Assembly: GCF_004570975.1 (NCBI RefSeq)
Contig: NZ_SPPC01000001.1
Location: forward strand, 124,001 to 188,000
Source: Barnesiella sp. WM24
GTDB lineage: Bacteria > Bacteroidota > Bacteroidia > Bacteroidales > Muribaculaceae
Reading direction: 5' to 3'
Length of the DNA: 64,000 nucleotides
Positions 7,038 through 15,539 of this stretch are shown here, in pieces. Numbering within the stretch: position 1 is the first letter of the stretch; the number at the start of each line of letters is the position of its first letter. The position numbers were made by a program, and so were the translations under genes. Under the pieces are notes generated by a model that did no database searches, was not told where the DNA came from, and was given only the letters and a program-made list of their open reading frames with translations.

Positions 7038-10022
7038 ATGGCAATATATGATTTTCAAAGGGCTACTGCCGATCGCATTGCCGATATATTTCGACAGGCA
7101 ACAATCGATACAAATGGTAATGAGATAAAATCCGGAGGTCAGCGTAGAGTGCTTCTTGCTGATGAAGTCGGCCTCGGAAAGACCCACGTTGCATCTGCCG
7201 TAATCGACCGAGTGCGAGAAATGCGCAAGGCTGTCAACGACGATATGTTTCGTGTGGTTTATGTTTGCTCAAATATGAGTATTGCAAACCAAAATATAGA
7301 GAAACTCGGTATAAAAAACAAGGCGGATGTTACGGAGAGCCGTCTCTCAATGCAGCATCTGACAATTCGCGAGCGGGAAGCAAAAATAGTTAATTCAAAA
7401 AGCGGTAAAATGGGAGAAATTATTATACCGCTTACTCCTTCAACATCATTCTCCTTGCGTGGAAACAGCAAGGGTAATGCTGCCGAAAGAGCTTTGATAG
7501 TGACTATTTTAGAAAGATTTGACGAGTTCTCCAACTTCCAGCATCACTTGTCACGGTTGTTTCAAGCCAACTCAGGCGATAGTGGATGGGGATATTGGTT
7601 GAAGCGTTATTCCAAAAGGGTTAGTGATCTTGGTCAATCTTATATAAAAGATGTGCATCAGTATCTTTATAGCAATCAAACATTTTTGGATATTCAGGAA
7701 GAATTGATTGGAAATTTAAAAAATGGAGACCTTTCAAACTTAGACAGCACTAGAATTATAAATATGTTGCGCCGAATATTTGCAGACCTTAGTATGTCTA
7801 TGCTTGAGCCTGATCTTATCATTATGGATGAGTTTCAGAGATTCAGTTCGTTGTTGGATTATAACGATGAAAGCGAGCAGAGTGTGATTGCCAAAAAGTT
7901 TTTTGAACAAGAAGGCGGCCAACAACCACTAATATTACTTCTGTCCGCAACTCCGTATAAGCCATTCTCTACTCTTGAGGAACTAACCGAGTATAATGCC
8001 GACGAGCATTATGAAGATTTCAATCGACTGATGAATTTCCTATTTAGCGGTGAAAATGAGTTCCATGAGCTCTGGTCTGACTATTCCCATAAATTATCAC
8101 ATATTCGCACAGAAAAATTCGATGTGATACTTGCCTCCAAGCAATTAGCTGAAAAGAAGATGTATCACGGAATGTGTCGCACAGAAAGACTAAATGAAGG
8201 GCTAATCTCTACTGAGGCAGTAGCCGAAATTCCGATTTCTACCGATGATATTCTCTCATTTTGCGAAATGCAGAGAATTATTTCTGCATGTAAGGAAGCT
8301 TCTGGGCGAAGTTCAAAACTACGTTTTTCATTGTCAAATGTACCAATGGAATATGTCAAATCATCGCCATATCTGCTTTCGTTCATGGACACCTATGAGC
8401 TAAAGCAAAAAATTTCTACAGTCTATCAAGGCCGATTCAAGGGATTACCCGAACCTTCCGAACAGGTTCTCCTTAGAGAAAAAGATATATCTCAGTTCCA
8501 TAAGATTCCCATGCGGAATGCCCGTATGCAATATTTGCGCGATATGATGTTGCCCAAAGGACGTGGAACAGAACTTCTACTCTGGGTTCCAGCGTCACGT
8601 CCCTATTACACCACCAATGCAGAAAATCCTTTCGTAAAGAATCATGGTTTTTCAAAAGTGCTTGTCTTCTCAGCGTGGGAGATGGTACCACGAATGATTG
8701 CTACACTCATGACCTATGAAGCGGAGCGCGAAGTTATTTTCTCAAAATATAAGAAGGCTGGGTATGATAAGCGCACAGGTGGTAATCGCCTTAAGCCAGA
8801 TGCTCAAAGTATTCTGGTATATCCCTCTAAATTCCTTGCATCACTTTATATTCCATCAGATTTTTATGGAGAAAAACTACACATAATCAAGACTCACATA
8901 AAACGTCAGATTTCTAACGCTGTCCAAGGGATTCCAACATCAGAACGTCGAAACTATGGTAAGATATTGCGTGTGATTGAATGGCTCGATAATCCCGAAA
9001 CAGAACGTCCGGATGAGATGCCAGCTAATACTATTGAGATTCTCACCGATATGGCTATCGCTGCTCCCGGTGTATGCCTTTATCGCATATTAAAAGATTT
9101 TGATATGGCGCGTGAGGCAGCCAAGGGATTCATAACCATATTCAACCGTCGATTATCGGGATACATCATTGATAAAATTCAAGATAAGTATCACGAAGAT
9201 GAGTTCTTCTTGGATGGGGTTATTGACTATTGCGTACTTGGAAACCTACAGACCGTTCTTGATGAATACTATCATTTATGCTCAACGCCTGATAATTTCA
9301 TCAAAAAGATGAACGATGCGTTCATAAATGTTTCAACGCTCCGTATTGACACTGATAACTCTTTCGGTTCTGCCGACGGGAATAAGTTCGCTATGCGTGT
9401 GTCATACGCCGTACCTTTTACAAAGGCGAAAAATACTGCCGATGAAAAGAGCGAGGTACGCAGTAACAATATAAGAACCGCATTTCAATCACCATTTTAT
9501 CCTTTCATTATTGCCAGTACATCCGTTGGTCAAGAGGGACTCGACTTCCACTGGTATTGCCGAAAGATTGTTCATTGGAACTTACCTTCAAATCCACAAG
9601 ATCTTGAGCAACGTGAAGGTCGAATTAACCGATACAAATGCTTGGCAATTCGACGAAATATTGCCAAGATTTTTCCAGATATTTACGACTGGGATAAACT
9701 ATTTGACAGCGCTAACGAAGAAGTCAGAAAACAGTTTGGTAAGCGTTATTCAGAAATGGTGCCCAACTGGTGTCTTCCCACCGAATGGCTTCATGATCCG
9801 AATATTGATATTGAATGGATTGAGCGAATAGTACCTCAATATCCTATGAGTAGCGATATTGATAAATATCACCGACTTATTGACGTGCTATCACTATATC
9901 GGTTGACTATGGGTCAACCAAGACAAGAAGAATTACTTGAAATGCTAGAAACGCTGCGTCTTGACGATAAACAGATAAGGCAATTATTATTTGATCTATC
10001 GCCAATCTCACGGCATAAGTAA
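7038..10022 (+). CDS. Large SF2 (DEAD/SNF2-like) helicase of the DUF6361-PLD operon
   Basis: The 994-residue protein carries the SF2 motifs in order: a Walker A loop ADEVGLGKTH near residue 40, a DEFQ motif II (IIMDEFQRFSS) near 262, motif III LLLSATPYK near 300, and motifs V and VI (STSVGQEGLDFHW; LEQREGRINRYK) near 825-865. It should use ATP to move along or remodel DNA. The ATG at 7038 is preferred to an in-frame TTG two codons earlier. It is the last gene of the run; the next genes are on the other strand. Long inserts between motifs III and V probably hold partner- or substrate-binding surfaces. A role as the motor of a DNA-targeting defence complex is inferred. Confidence 0.88.
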   Translation: MAIYDFQRATADRIADIFRQATIDTNGNEIKSGGQRRVLLADEVGLGKTHVASAVIDRVREMRKAVNDDMFRVVYVCSNMSIANQNIEKLGIKNKADVTESRLSMQHLTIREREAKIVNSKSGKMGEIIIPLTPSTSFSLRGNSKGNAAERALIVTILERFDEFSNFQHHLSRLFQANSGDSGWGYWLKRYSKRVSDLGQSYIKDVHQYLYSNQTFLDIQEELIGNLKNGDLSNLDSTRIINMLRRIFADLSMSMLEPDLIIMDEFQRFSSLLDYNDESEQSVIAKKFFEQEGGQQPLILLLSATPYKPFSTLEELTEYNADEHYEDFNRLMNFLFSGENEFHELWSDYSHKLSHIRTEKFDVILASKQLAEKKMYHGMCRTERLNEGLISTEAVAEIPISTDDILSFCEMQRIISACKEASGRSSKLRFSLSNVPMEYVKSSPYLLSFMDTYELKQKISTVYQGRFKGLPEPSEQVLLREKDISQFHKIPMRNARMQYLRDMMLPKGRGTELLLWVPASRPYYTTNAENPFVKNHGFSKVLVFSAWEMVPRMIATLMTYEAEREVIFSKYKKAGYDKRTGGNRLKPDAQSILVYPSKFLASLYIPSDFYGEKLHIIKTHIKRQISNAVQGIPTSERRNYGKILRVIEWLDNPETERPDEMPANTIEILTDMAIAAPGVCLYRILKDFDMAREAAKGFITIFNRRLSGYIIDKIQDKYHEDEFFLDGVIDYCVLGNLQTVLDEYYHLCSTPDNFIKKMNDAFINVSTLRIDTDNSFGSADGNKFAMRVSYAVPFTKAKNTADEKSEVRSNNIRTAFQSPFYPFIIASTSVGQEGLDFHWYCRKIVHWNLPSNPQDLEQREGRINRYKCLAIRRNIAKIFPDIYDWDKLFDSANEEVRKQFGKRYSEMVPNWCLPTEWLHDPNIDIEWIERIVPQYPMSSDIDKYHRLIDVLSLYRLTMGQPRQEELLEMLETLRLDDKQIRQLLFDLSPISRHK

Positions 10023-10111
10023 TTCTTTAATAATCTGAGTAATAATATCGTGATATAGACGTTTCTTTGAGTAAAATACTGAAGTCTGTAGTTTTGAAGC
10101 GTTTTTCAGAT

Positions 10112-10693
10112 TTACTTCCTTGCTATTTCGAGCTGTTTCAGGATTTTTGCCCTGACTTGCTCGAATGAGAGTGGAGTGAAATTATTGTTGTCAACTCCGA
10201 CATCAAGTTGAGTCGGATAAAGATACTGGAGACGACCAGCATCTATTCCGGTGTTGGAGGGGCGAGTGTGAACGTGTCCGAACAACTGCCACACGTCATC
10301 CTTGTACCCTCCATCAAAACACAGGTAGGGATAGTGGCTGAGGTAGATTTTCTTTTTCCCTATCTCTATGCGCATTGCCATTGCAACGTGTTCAAAGCGT
10401 TCGATAAAGCCCTGCCTGATGTTCTTGAGGTCGTGATTGCCGAGAATCAGATAAATCTTGCCGTTGAGTCGATTAAGTATTTTATTCCATTCGGCTGTGC
10501 CTCCAAGGCAAAAGTCTCCGAGGTGGAACACTGTATCGTCTTCACCGACAACACTATTCCAGTTGTCTATCATCGCCTCGTTCATCTCATCAGTGCTTTT
10601 GAAAGGACGCTGACAATATTGGATGATATTGGTATGATTGAAATGGGTGTCAGACGTGAAGAGCACCTTATCACCATCAAATTTATAGTTCAT
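10112..10693 (-). CDS. Calcineurin-like metallophosphoesterase
   Basis: All the metal-ligand motifs of the calcineurin-like phosphoesterase fold are present in order: SDTHFNH (residues 14-20), HLGDF near 60, LGNHD near 85, LSHYP, and GHVH near 140. The 193-residue length matches small cytosolic members. The substrate cannot be told from sequence. Its start overlaps the end of the second phosphoesterase by 11 bases, so the two form an operon transcribed leftwards. It is unlikely to belong to the defence block on its left, which ends on the opposite strand. Confidence 0.88.
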   Translation of the reverse strand: MNYKFDGDKVLFTSDTHFNHTNIIQYCQRPFKSTDEMNEAMIDNWNSVVGEDDTVFHLGDFCLGGTAEWNKILNRLNGKIYLILGNHDLKNIRQGFIERFEHVAMAMRIEIGKKKIYLSHYPYLCFDGGYKDDVWQLFGHVHTRPSNTGIDAGRLQYLYPTQLDVGVDNNNFTPLSFEQVRAKILKQLEIARK

Positions 10694-11462
10694 TGTCTTC
10701 GATTTCTATTATGGCATCCCGGCGGAAACTGGTTTGCTCTCCGTGAAATGTGTAGCCAAGCTGATTGCAGATACACCGGGTATTGCCTATTATTTTGTTT
10801 ATGTTTCGATGTGAATGACCATATATCCAATAGTCTATACGGCTGTCGGCTATATAGTTGCCCAATTCCACGGTGAATGCGCCGTTGATTGGACTTCTTT
10901 TGAACTCATCAGCCATCAGCGCAAAAGAAGGCACGTGGTGAGTTGCGACAATCACGTGTTGAGCGTTGCTTTCAGCAACACTCCGCTCAATGAATTCGCG
11001 GCACATTTCATGTTCCTGATTGAAACGTTGTGCAGAAAGTCGGAACTGTCCGTTGCGTATTCTATGGAAATCGGTTACACCTCGTACCGTCTGGAATTCC
11101 TCGTGGGGAGGAATCTTTGCCCAAAGAGTAGATGCTATAAGCTCTATATCCTTAGAGATGGTAATAACGCAGTTATAGACTGCCTTTACATTCGGGCGAA
11201 TATTGAGTTGCCAACCTTCATAAAGCTCGTTGATGTCGAAACTTTTGTAGAGTTCATGATTTCCTGGAATGACTACAGTTTGCCGGAAGTTCTCGGCACA
11301 CCAATCCCAGAACGGATGCCGTTCGTAGTTTTCATCTCCGAGATAACCGATGTCACCGGCAAGAACGAGTATGTCGCCGACGGGCAGTAAGGGATTACCT
11401 TTGAGCCATCTGCTGTTTTCATGAAACTCCAGATGTAAATCAGATGCGTATTGGATTTTCAT
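10683..11462 (-). CDS. Second calcineurin-like metallophosphoesterase
   Basis: The protein begins with MKIQYASDLHLEF, placing the first metal ligands at residues 8-10, followed by GDIGYLG near 37, IPGNHE near 69, ATHHVPS near 172 and YGHSH near 217. All metal-binding motifs are intact, so an active phosphoesterase is expected. At 259 residues it is longer than its downstream neighbour and not a close copy, so the tandem is not a recent duplication. It is the first gene of the leftward two-gene operon. No signal peptide is visible, so it acts in the cytosol. The substrate is unknown. Confidence 0.88.
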   Translation of the reverse strand: MKIQYASDLHLEFHENSRWLKGNPLLPVGDILVLAGDIGYLGDENYERHPFWDWCAENFRQTVVIPGNHELYKSFDINELYEGWQLNIRPNVKAVYNCVITISKDIELIASTLWAKIPPHEEFQTVRGVTDFHRIRNGQFRLSAQRFNQEHEMCREFIERSVAESNAQHVIVATHHVPSFALMADEFKRSPINGAFTVELGNYIADSRIDYWIYGHSHRNINKIIGNTRCICNQLGYTFHGEQTSFRRDAIIEIEDNEL

Positions 11463-11554
11463 ACATTTTTTGTTTAGTTGTTGAAACGTTGGTACTTACT
11501 GTGTCCGCAGCTAATCGTGGTGGAGAAGGTTATACCAGTATGGACACAAAAAAA

Positions 11555-11593
11555 CAACTGTCGGGAAGCGTGGTAAAGACTTTCCGACAGTTG
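11555..11593. repeat. Inverted repeat in the gene-free stretch 11463-11933
   Basis: A perfect 10-base arm CAACTGTCGG at 11555-11564 pairs with CCGACAGTTG at 11584-11593; the stem can extend by a G-T and two A-T pairs. On the minus strand the hairpin is followed by a run of seven T, so it reads as a leftward terminator, although no leftward gene lies just to its right. The rest of 11463-11933 holds no gene I can support, only short chance frames and an AT-rich stretch leading to the hip promoter. Confidence 0.5.
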
Positions 11594-11933
11594 GTGTATT
11601 TCAGTTCGTCTGTTTTGACGATTAATTTATCTCGGTAGAGCCACTGAAACAACGCAGTCGGGAATATCCGCGTAATGATGTTGTATTTGCTGACAGCACA
11701 CAAGGTATGCTTTCGGAGCGTTTTAAGCTCTGAATGGCTGTTGTAGTTGCTGTATTATAGTGCTGCCTAAACATCTGTTTCAGAATTTGTGGGCACAAAG
11801 TTAATACTTTTTCACAATTCAACCAAATTATTTTTAGAATATGAATACTTTACGCCTAATCTCGTTCATAAAAGTACAACATATAATACTCTATTCGTTC
11901 CAAAGACTTTTACTGGGCAATTGTATTAATGAA

Positions 11934-12011
11934 AGTATGCTTTATCATACTCTTATTTGGTTGCGTCAGGATTTCTTGCTATATTTGCACAAAAGTTTAC
12001 TATGTCATACT
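11934..12011 (+). promoter_or_regulatory. hipBST promoter with two flanking operator-like sites
   Basis: The promoter has TTG at 11957-11959 and a -7 box TATATTTG at 11980-11987, with 20 bases between them, matching the Bacteroidota consensus. Two 18-base sites flank it. Site 1 at 11934-11951 is a perfect AGTATG-N6-CATACT palindrome. Site 2 at 11994-12011 has the same geometry with a weaker left half, AGTTTA-N6-CATACT, and touches the hipB start codon. This is how an autorepressing HTH antitoxin would control the operon. Binding by HipB is inferred. Confidence 0.7.
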
Positions 12012-12212
12012 ATGGAGCTTAAAGATATCATGAAGCAACGTAGGGAAATCCTATCCCTCACACAACAGGATCTCGCTGAAATGGCGCAGGTCGGAGTTGC
12101 CACAATCAAGGATATTGAGCGTGGCAAGGGAAATCCTGCACTAAACACCGTAAAGAAGATTCTTGAAGTGCTTGGTATTGAGATAGATTATAAGGTACGA
12201 CAGACTATATAA
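12012..12212 (+). CDS. hipB: HipB-like HTH antitoxin
   Basis: The 66-residue protein is a single Xre-type helix-turn-helix domain (QRREILSLTQQDLAEMAQV ... TIKDIERGKGNPAL), which binds DNA as a dimer and, in Hip systems, represses the operon. The ATG at 12012 is chosen because it begins the domain and follows the promoter and operators; the frame upstream to 11841 contains the promoter and is not coding. It lies 13 bases before the hipS-like gene. In the three-gene HipBST arrangement HipB mainly supplies DNA binding, while the separate HipS neutralises the kinase. Confidence 0.85.
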   Translation: MELKDIMKQRREILSLTQQDLAEMAQVGVATIKDIERGKGNPALNTVKKILEVLGIEIDYKVRQTI

Positions 12213-12225
12213 TTACCGTTGACAG

Positions 12226-12555
12226 ATGAGAGAATTAGCAGTATATTACAATGATACAGAAGCCGGAATACTTACTGAAAAATATCCCGGTGCAGACTAT
12301 ACGTTCCAGTACAAAGAAGACTATATAAATTCCGCATTGCCTCCGATTTCAGCGACTTTACCCAAGCAAAGCACCGCATTCAATTCCGAGCATCTTTTCC
12401 CATTTTTTTCTAATATGGTTCCTGAAGGAGCCAATCGACGGGTTATATGCCGTTCGCTAAGAATTGATGAGAATGATTTTTTCGGGATTCTTGAAGCTAT
12501 GGCCGACAAAGACTTCATCGGAGCAGTAAATATAAGGAGAATTAACAATGACTGA
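12226..12555 (+). CDS. hipS: HipS-like protein (separate HipA N-terminal subdomain)
   Basis: The 109 residues correspond to the N-terminal subdomain of the HipA kinase (MRELAVYYNDTEAGILTE ... SEHLFPFFSNMVPEGANRR) encoded as its own gene. In the Escherichia coli HipBST system this short protein is the antitoxin that binds the HipT kinase. It overlaps the kinase start by 8 bases, indicating coupled translation. Size, order (HTH, HipS, kinase) and overlap all match HipBST rather than two-gene HipBA. The antitoxin role here is inferred from that family. Confidence 0.82.
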   Translation: MRELAVYYNDTEAGILTEKYPGADYTFQYKEDYINSALPPISATLPKQSTAFNSEHLFPFFSNMVPEGANRRVICRSLRIDENDFFGILEAMADKDFIGAVNIRRINND

Positions 12556-13552
12556 AATAAAAAACTGTCCGTCCCTACTTTTAGATGGCTTTAATACATA
12601 TAGCCCCAAAGCGACAAAAATGCTCTTTAACGGAGTAAAGGTAAATTCTATTCTCAATTTTGATATTGATGAATTTAGAAATGCCGGTGAGATTGCCGAT
12701 GCGATGCACCGTATTTCTGTCTCCGGTGTGCAAGAAAAATTCCCTGCAATAATTAAATCGGGCGAAATCAGAATTGCGGGGGACGATGAACGCTCTACTC
12801 ATATCCTGAAACCTGCACCTTGGGATAAAACGCTTCGTGATCGCAAACTTATTCCAGCTAATGAGCACCTGACCATGCAGATAGCATCGCAGGTCTATGG
12901 CATACATACAGCAGCTAATGGATTGTGTTTCACATCCAAAGGTCAGCCGGTATATATCACACGCCGTTTCGATATTCTGCCCGACAGCTCAAAACTGCCG
13001 ATGGAAGATTTCGCTTCGTTAGTCGGCAAAAACGAACAGACCGCCGGCCTTCATTTCAAATATAATGGTAGCTACGAGGATATTGCCAAGGCAATTCGGG
13101 CAAACGTCGCTGCATGGATGGTTGATATGGAACGATTCTTTGAATTAGTCGTATTCAACTATATCTATGCAAACGGCGATGCTCACCTTAAAAATTTCTC
13201 ACTGATTCTTAATGGGCAAGATTACCGCTTAGCTCCCGCATACGACCTTCTTAATACCAGCCTTCATGTGAACGGAGATGATCTTGGACTTGACGGAGGA
13301 CTATCACCCGACATTGAGAAAAGTGACATGTTTGATAAAACCGGACATCCCTGCCGTCTCGACTTCGAGCGATTCGGCAACAAAATCGGCTTGGTAAAAA
13401 GACGTATGAATAAAATCCTCAACAAGTACACCTCCCTACCCGATGGCACAATAAAACTCATTGCCCAAAGCTTCCTCCCCGACAAAGCGAAACGCAACTA
13501 CACCCGTATCGTAAACGAGCGAATCACCCGCTTCATCAGAGAATCGGAGTGA
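12548..13552 (+). CDS. hipT: HipT-like serine/threonine kinase toxin
   Basis: The 334-residue protein carries the HipA-type kinase core without the N-terminal subdomain. The gly-rich loop reads RISVSGVQEKF, placing serines at exactly residues 57 and 59, the two autophosphorylated serines of E. coli HipT (S-I-S there, S-V-S here). The catalytic loop NGDAHLKNF has the aspartate at D211, and the metal-binding aspartate in LAPAYDLLNT is D233. All key residues are present, so an active kinase toxin is expected. The E. coli relative phosphorylates tryptophanyl-tRNA synthetase; the target here is not known. It is the last gene of the hip operon. Confidence 0.88.
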   Translation: MTEIKNCPSLLLDGFNTYSPKATKMLFNGVKVNSILNFDIDEFRNAGEIADAMHRISVSGVQEKFPAIIKSGEIRIAGDDERSTHILKPAPWDKTLRDRKLIPANEHLTMQIASQVYGIHTAANGLCFTSKGQPVYITRRFDILPDSSKLPMEDFASLVGKNEQTAGLHFKYNGSYEDIAKAIRANVAAWMVDMERFFELVVFNYIYANGDAHLKNFSLILNGQDYRLAPAYDLLNTSLHVNGDDLGLDGGLSPDIEKSDMFDKTGHPCRLDFERFGNKIGLVKRRMNKILNKYTSLPDGTIKLIAQSFLPDKAKRNYTRIVNERITRFIRESE

Positions 13553-13638
13553 TTATTGTAGAGATTCAAGATAAGCTGATTTTCGCCGGTTTTGTACGCG
13601 CATCTGTATGTCGCAAAAAGTTAAAGTTGCTATATCCC

Positions 13639-13669
13639 TTTGATAATCGGATTATTATAGCTAAATTTG
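13639..13669 (+). promoter_or_regulatory. Orphan promoter-like sequence before an integrase relic
   Basis: TTTG at 13639-13642 and TAAATTTG at 13662-13669 are separated by 19 bases, a good Bacteroidota promoter match. No intact gene follows, only the integrase relic that starts about 200 bases later, so this may be the promoter of the lost integrase. The rest of 13553-13880 shows no gene. Confidence 0.45.
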
Positions 13670-13884
13670 CATTAAGTCACTGTTGTCGGTTTGGCAAATG
13701 CGGCTTGTAACGATTTAAGTAGCAGACGGTTAACTACTTACAAACGTAGAAAATGCACGTCACTTGTACGGATTAGAATTATACCCATCTGTATATCAAT
13801 AAATTAACCGCTTCTGCATCGGAAGCGGCAGTGACATTCTGCATTGCGGAGAGCATTGGGCTATCGCCCGATGGCGGCTACTGT

Positions 13885-14228
13885 ATGCGCATCCGCACAC
13901 AGAAGACAAAGACACAGGCGACATTGCCGTGAGCGATGAAGCATTGTCATATTGCGGTGAAGATGGACGTGGGATGGGATTCAAAGGGTTGAGCTGTGCC
14001 GACACTCTCTAACCGTTCAAGAAATGCCTCAAAGATGCCGGTATCAAGAAGAAAATCACCTTTCACGGACTCCGTCACACTTACGCTACACTCCTGATTA
14101 CCAACGGCACTGACATCTACACCGTCAGCAAAATGCTTACGCATAAAAACGTTGTCACGACTCAGATCTACGCCGAAGTCATAAATTATAAGAAACGCGA
14201 TGCCGCCAACTCAATCACCATCAAATAA
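13885..14228 (+). pseudogene. Relic of a tyrosine recombinase (C-terminal catalytic end)
   Basis: Translation across frames gives the end of a Bacteroidota tyrosine integrase: MRIRTQKTKT, then after a one-base shift VSDEALSYCGE, and after an in-frame TAA at ~14010 the catalytic block ITFHGLRHTYATLL (arginine), THKNV (histidine region) and TTQIYAEV (tyrosine). At least one frameshift, one stop and the missing N-terminal half show it is dead. It marks a former insertion beside the hip operon. Confidence 0.8.
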
Positions 14229-14348
14229 ACTTTAACATGCGTAAACAATATATTTGTAGGACAAACATACGCCAAGAGCGTAAGCTGCAATATCATTGTT
14301 GAGTGTTTGACTCGAACAGGGCATACCAAGTTGATTAGAAAATATGAA

Positions 14349-14387
14349 AGTCCATAACTTGCTGATTCGGCATCGAAGTTATGGACT
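14349..14387 (-). terminator. Hairpin terminator of the secreted-protein gene
   Basis: A perfect 12-base inverted repeat (AGTCCATAACTT at 14349-14360, AAGTTATGGACT at 14376-14387) with a 15-base loop lies just beyond the stop of the leftward gene at 14413. On the minus strand it is followed by TTTCATATTTTC. Confidence 0.7.
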
Positions 14388-14412
14388 CTATGGGGTTAGC
14401 GAAAAGGTGCAG

Positions 14413-15030
14413 TTAATTTTCGTACATAGGATCTAAATATTTTGGTTCTGACTTTTCAGATTTAAGACAATTTTCGGGGTGTATACCGAAACAATAGAAC
14501 ACTGTTGTTTTTTCATCTCGGTCATTGGGATTAAGAACACGAACCCCATATTCTCCTTCTTGAGCCGGAAATGTTAATATGTATGATGACTTACCATATT
14601 TTTTTCCATTGAAGTTTATATACTCCATATTGCCTTCTGAAACATTCCCCAGCCAATTTACGTTGGCTAATTCAGTTTTACGCTCTTTTTTCTTTTCCTC
14701 AAACTTTACTAATTGTATAAAGGTTGTAGGGTCTGTCTCATTGTCTTTGCATCTAACAACTAATGTGATTGTTCCTGTCTGAGGAATTTGAGTGGTTGCT
14801 CTGCCATTTTTGAGTACGGCCTTTCTGCGTATATTACCTATGCCAACTAGAAGTCGACCAGCGGAAGCAGATGTTTTTACTTGAGGGATTGATTTTTCAG
14901 TTGGAATTGAGAGCGTATCACCGTCAACTTTTAAGACTGCAACTTCTCCTGCCCATTCCGGCTCAAATTTCTGAGCCGAAGCGAACAAGCCCAACGCGAT
15001 AAAGAAACTTAATAGAATGTACTTTTTCAT
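14413..15030 (-). CDS. Secreted or periplasmic protein of unknown function
   Basis: The first ~20 residues form a classic signal peptide: MKK, a hydrophobic core (YILLSFFIALGLFA) and an SAQ cleavage-like end without a lipobox cysteine. The mature ~185 residues are rich in beta-type sequence with a lysine-rich middle (KFEEKKKERKTE) and two cysteines near the end. I do not recognise a domain. A hairpin terminator follows, and the gene diverges from the orphan antitoxin gene to the right. An envelope role is the only inference that can be made. Confidence 0.7.
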   Translation of the reverse strand: MKKYILLSFFIALGLFASAQKFEPEWAGEVAVLKVDGDTLSIPTEKSIPQVKTSASAGRLLVGIGNIRRKAVLKNGRATTQIPQTGTITLVVRCKDNETDPTTFIQLVKFEEKKKERKTELANVNWLGNVSEGNMEYINFNGKKYGKSSYILTFPAQEGEYGVRVLNPNDRDEKTTVFYCFGIHPENCLKSEKSEPKYLDPMYEN

Positions 15031-15152
15031 AAAAACTGTCTAAATATTGAATAGCTACGCAAAAATAATTATAATCTGCGAAAAATTAGTGGAATACTTC
15101 AAAATTGTTGGCTTAAATTCACAAATTACTTCGCTAAGGTAAACTTTTTCGT

Positions 15153-15160
15153 TAATTTTG
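15153..15160 (+). promoter_or_regulatory. -7 promoter box ahead of the orphan antitoxin gene
   Basis: TAATTTTG at 15153-15160 matches TAnnTTTG. A -33 element about 19 bases upstream is weak (TTCG). Transcription would begin just before the ATG at 15179, the probable original start of the antitoxin frame. Confidence 0.4.
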
Positions 15161-15238
15161 GCATTATAATAACGAATTATGGAACAGAATAAAGGACTCC
15201 GAAAAATGAATTGCTGAACTTTCGACGAACTTCTTGAT

Positions 15239-15490
15239 ATGGAGTACGGCGAAAAAGGAACGCCTAGCCGCAATGAGTTTGAGAAGGATGCTCAAATATT
15301 TTGCTTAGCAACCACCTTGAAAGAGGAAAGGCAAAAAGCCGGACTTACACAACAAGAGTTAGCAGAGCGTATCGGCACAAAGAAAACCTATATCTCCCGT
15401 CTTGAAAACGGCAAAGCCGATGTTCAGCTCAATACCCTCTTCCGAATTTTTGAGGAACTTGGCAGACGGGTATCGCTAACTATTTTATAA
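15239..15490 (+). CDS. HigA-like HTH antitoxin, orphan, with broken 5' end
   Basis: The 83-residue protein has a clean Xre helix-turn-helix (LKEERQKAGLTQQELAERIG ... YISRLENGKADVQLNTL) and ends GRRVSLTIL, as in HigA-type antitoxins next to RelE/HigB toxins. The same frame extends upstream to an ATG at 15179 (MEQNKGLRKMNC) but is broken by a TGA at 15215-15217 just before TFDELLD, which belongs to the family's usual N-terminus. Translation must restart at 15239. No toxin gene lies upstream or downstream. It is therefore a toxinless, N-terminally shortened antitoxin, perhaps kept as a regulator or anti-addiction protein. Confidence 0.75.
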   Translation: MEYGEKGTPSRNEFEKDAQIFCLATTLKEERQKAGLTQQELAERIGTKKTYISRLENGKADVQLNTLFRIFEELGRRVSLTIL

Positions 15491-15539
15491 TAACATCCAA
15501 AATCGCCTCCAAAAAAAACAATATACAAACTTAAATAAT

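Noticed and set aside
4005-10022. Naming the DUF6361-PLD-helicase trio DISARM
   Set aside because: PLD and helicase fit, but DrmB and a methylase are not visible and the helicase was not shown to be DrmA-like.
10208-11390. Long plus-strand open frames opposite the two phosphoesterase genes
   Set aside because: They mirror strongly supported minus-strand genes with full motifs; their translations have no recognisable domain.
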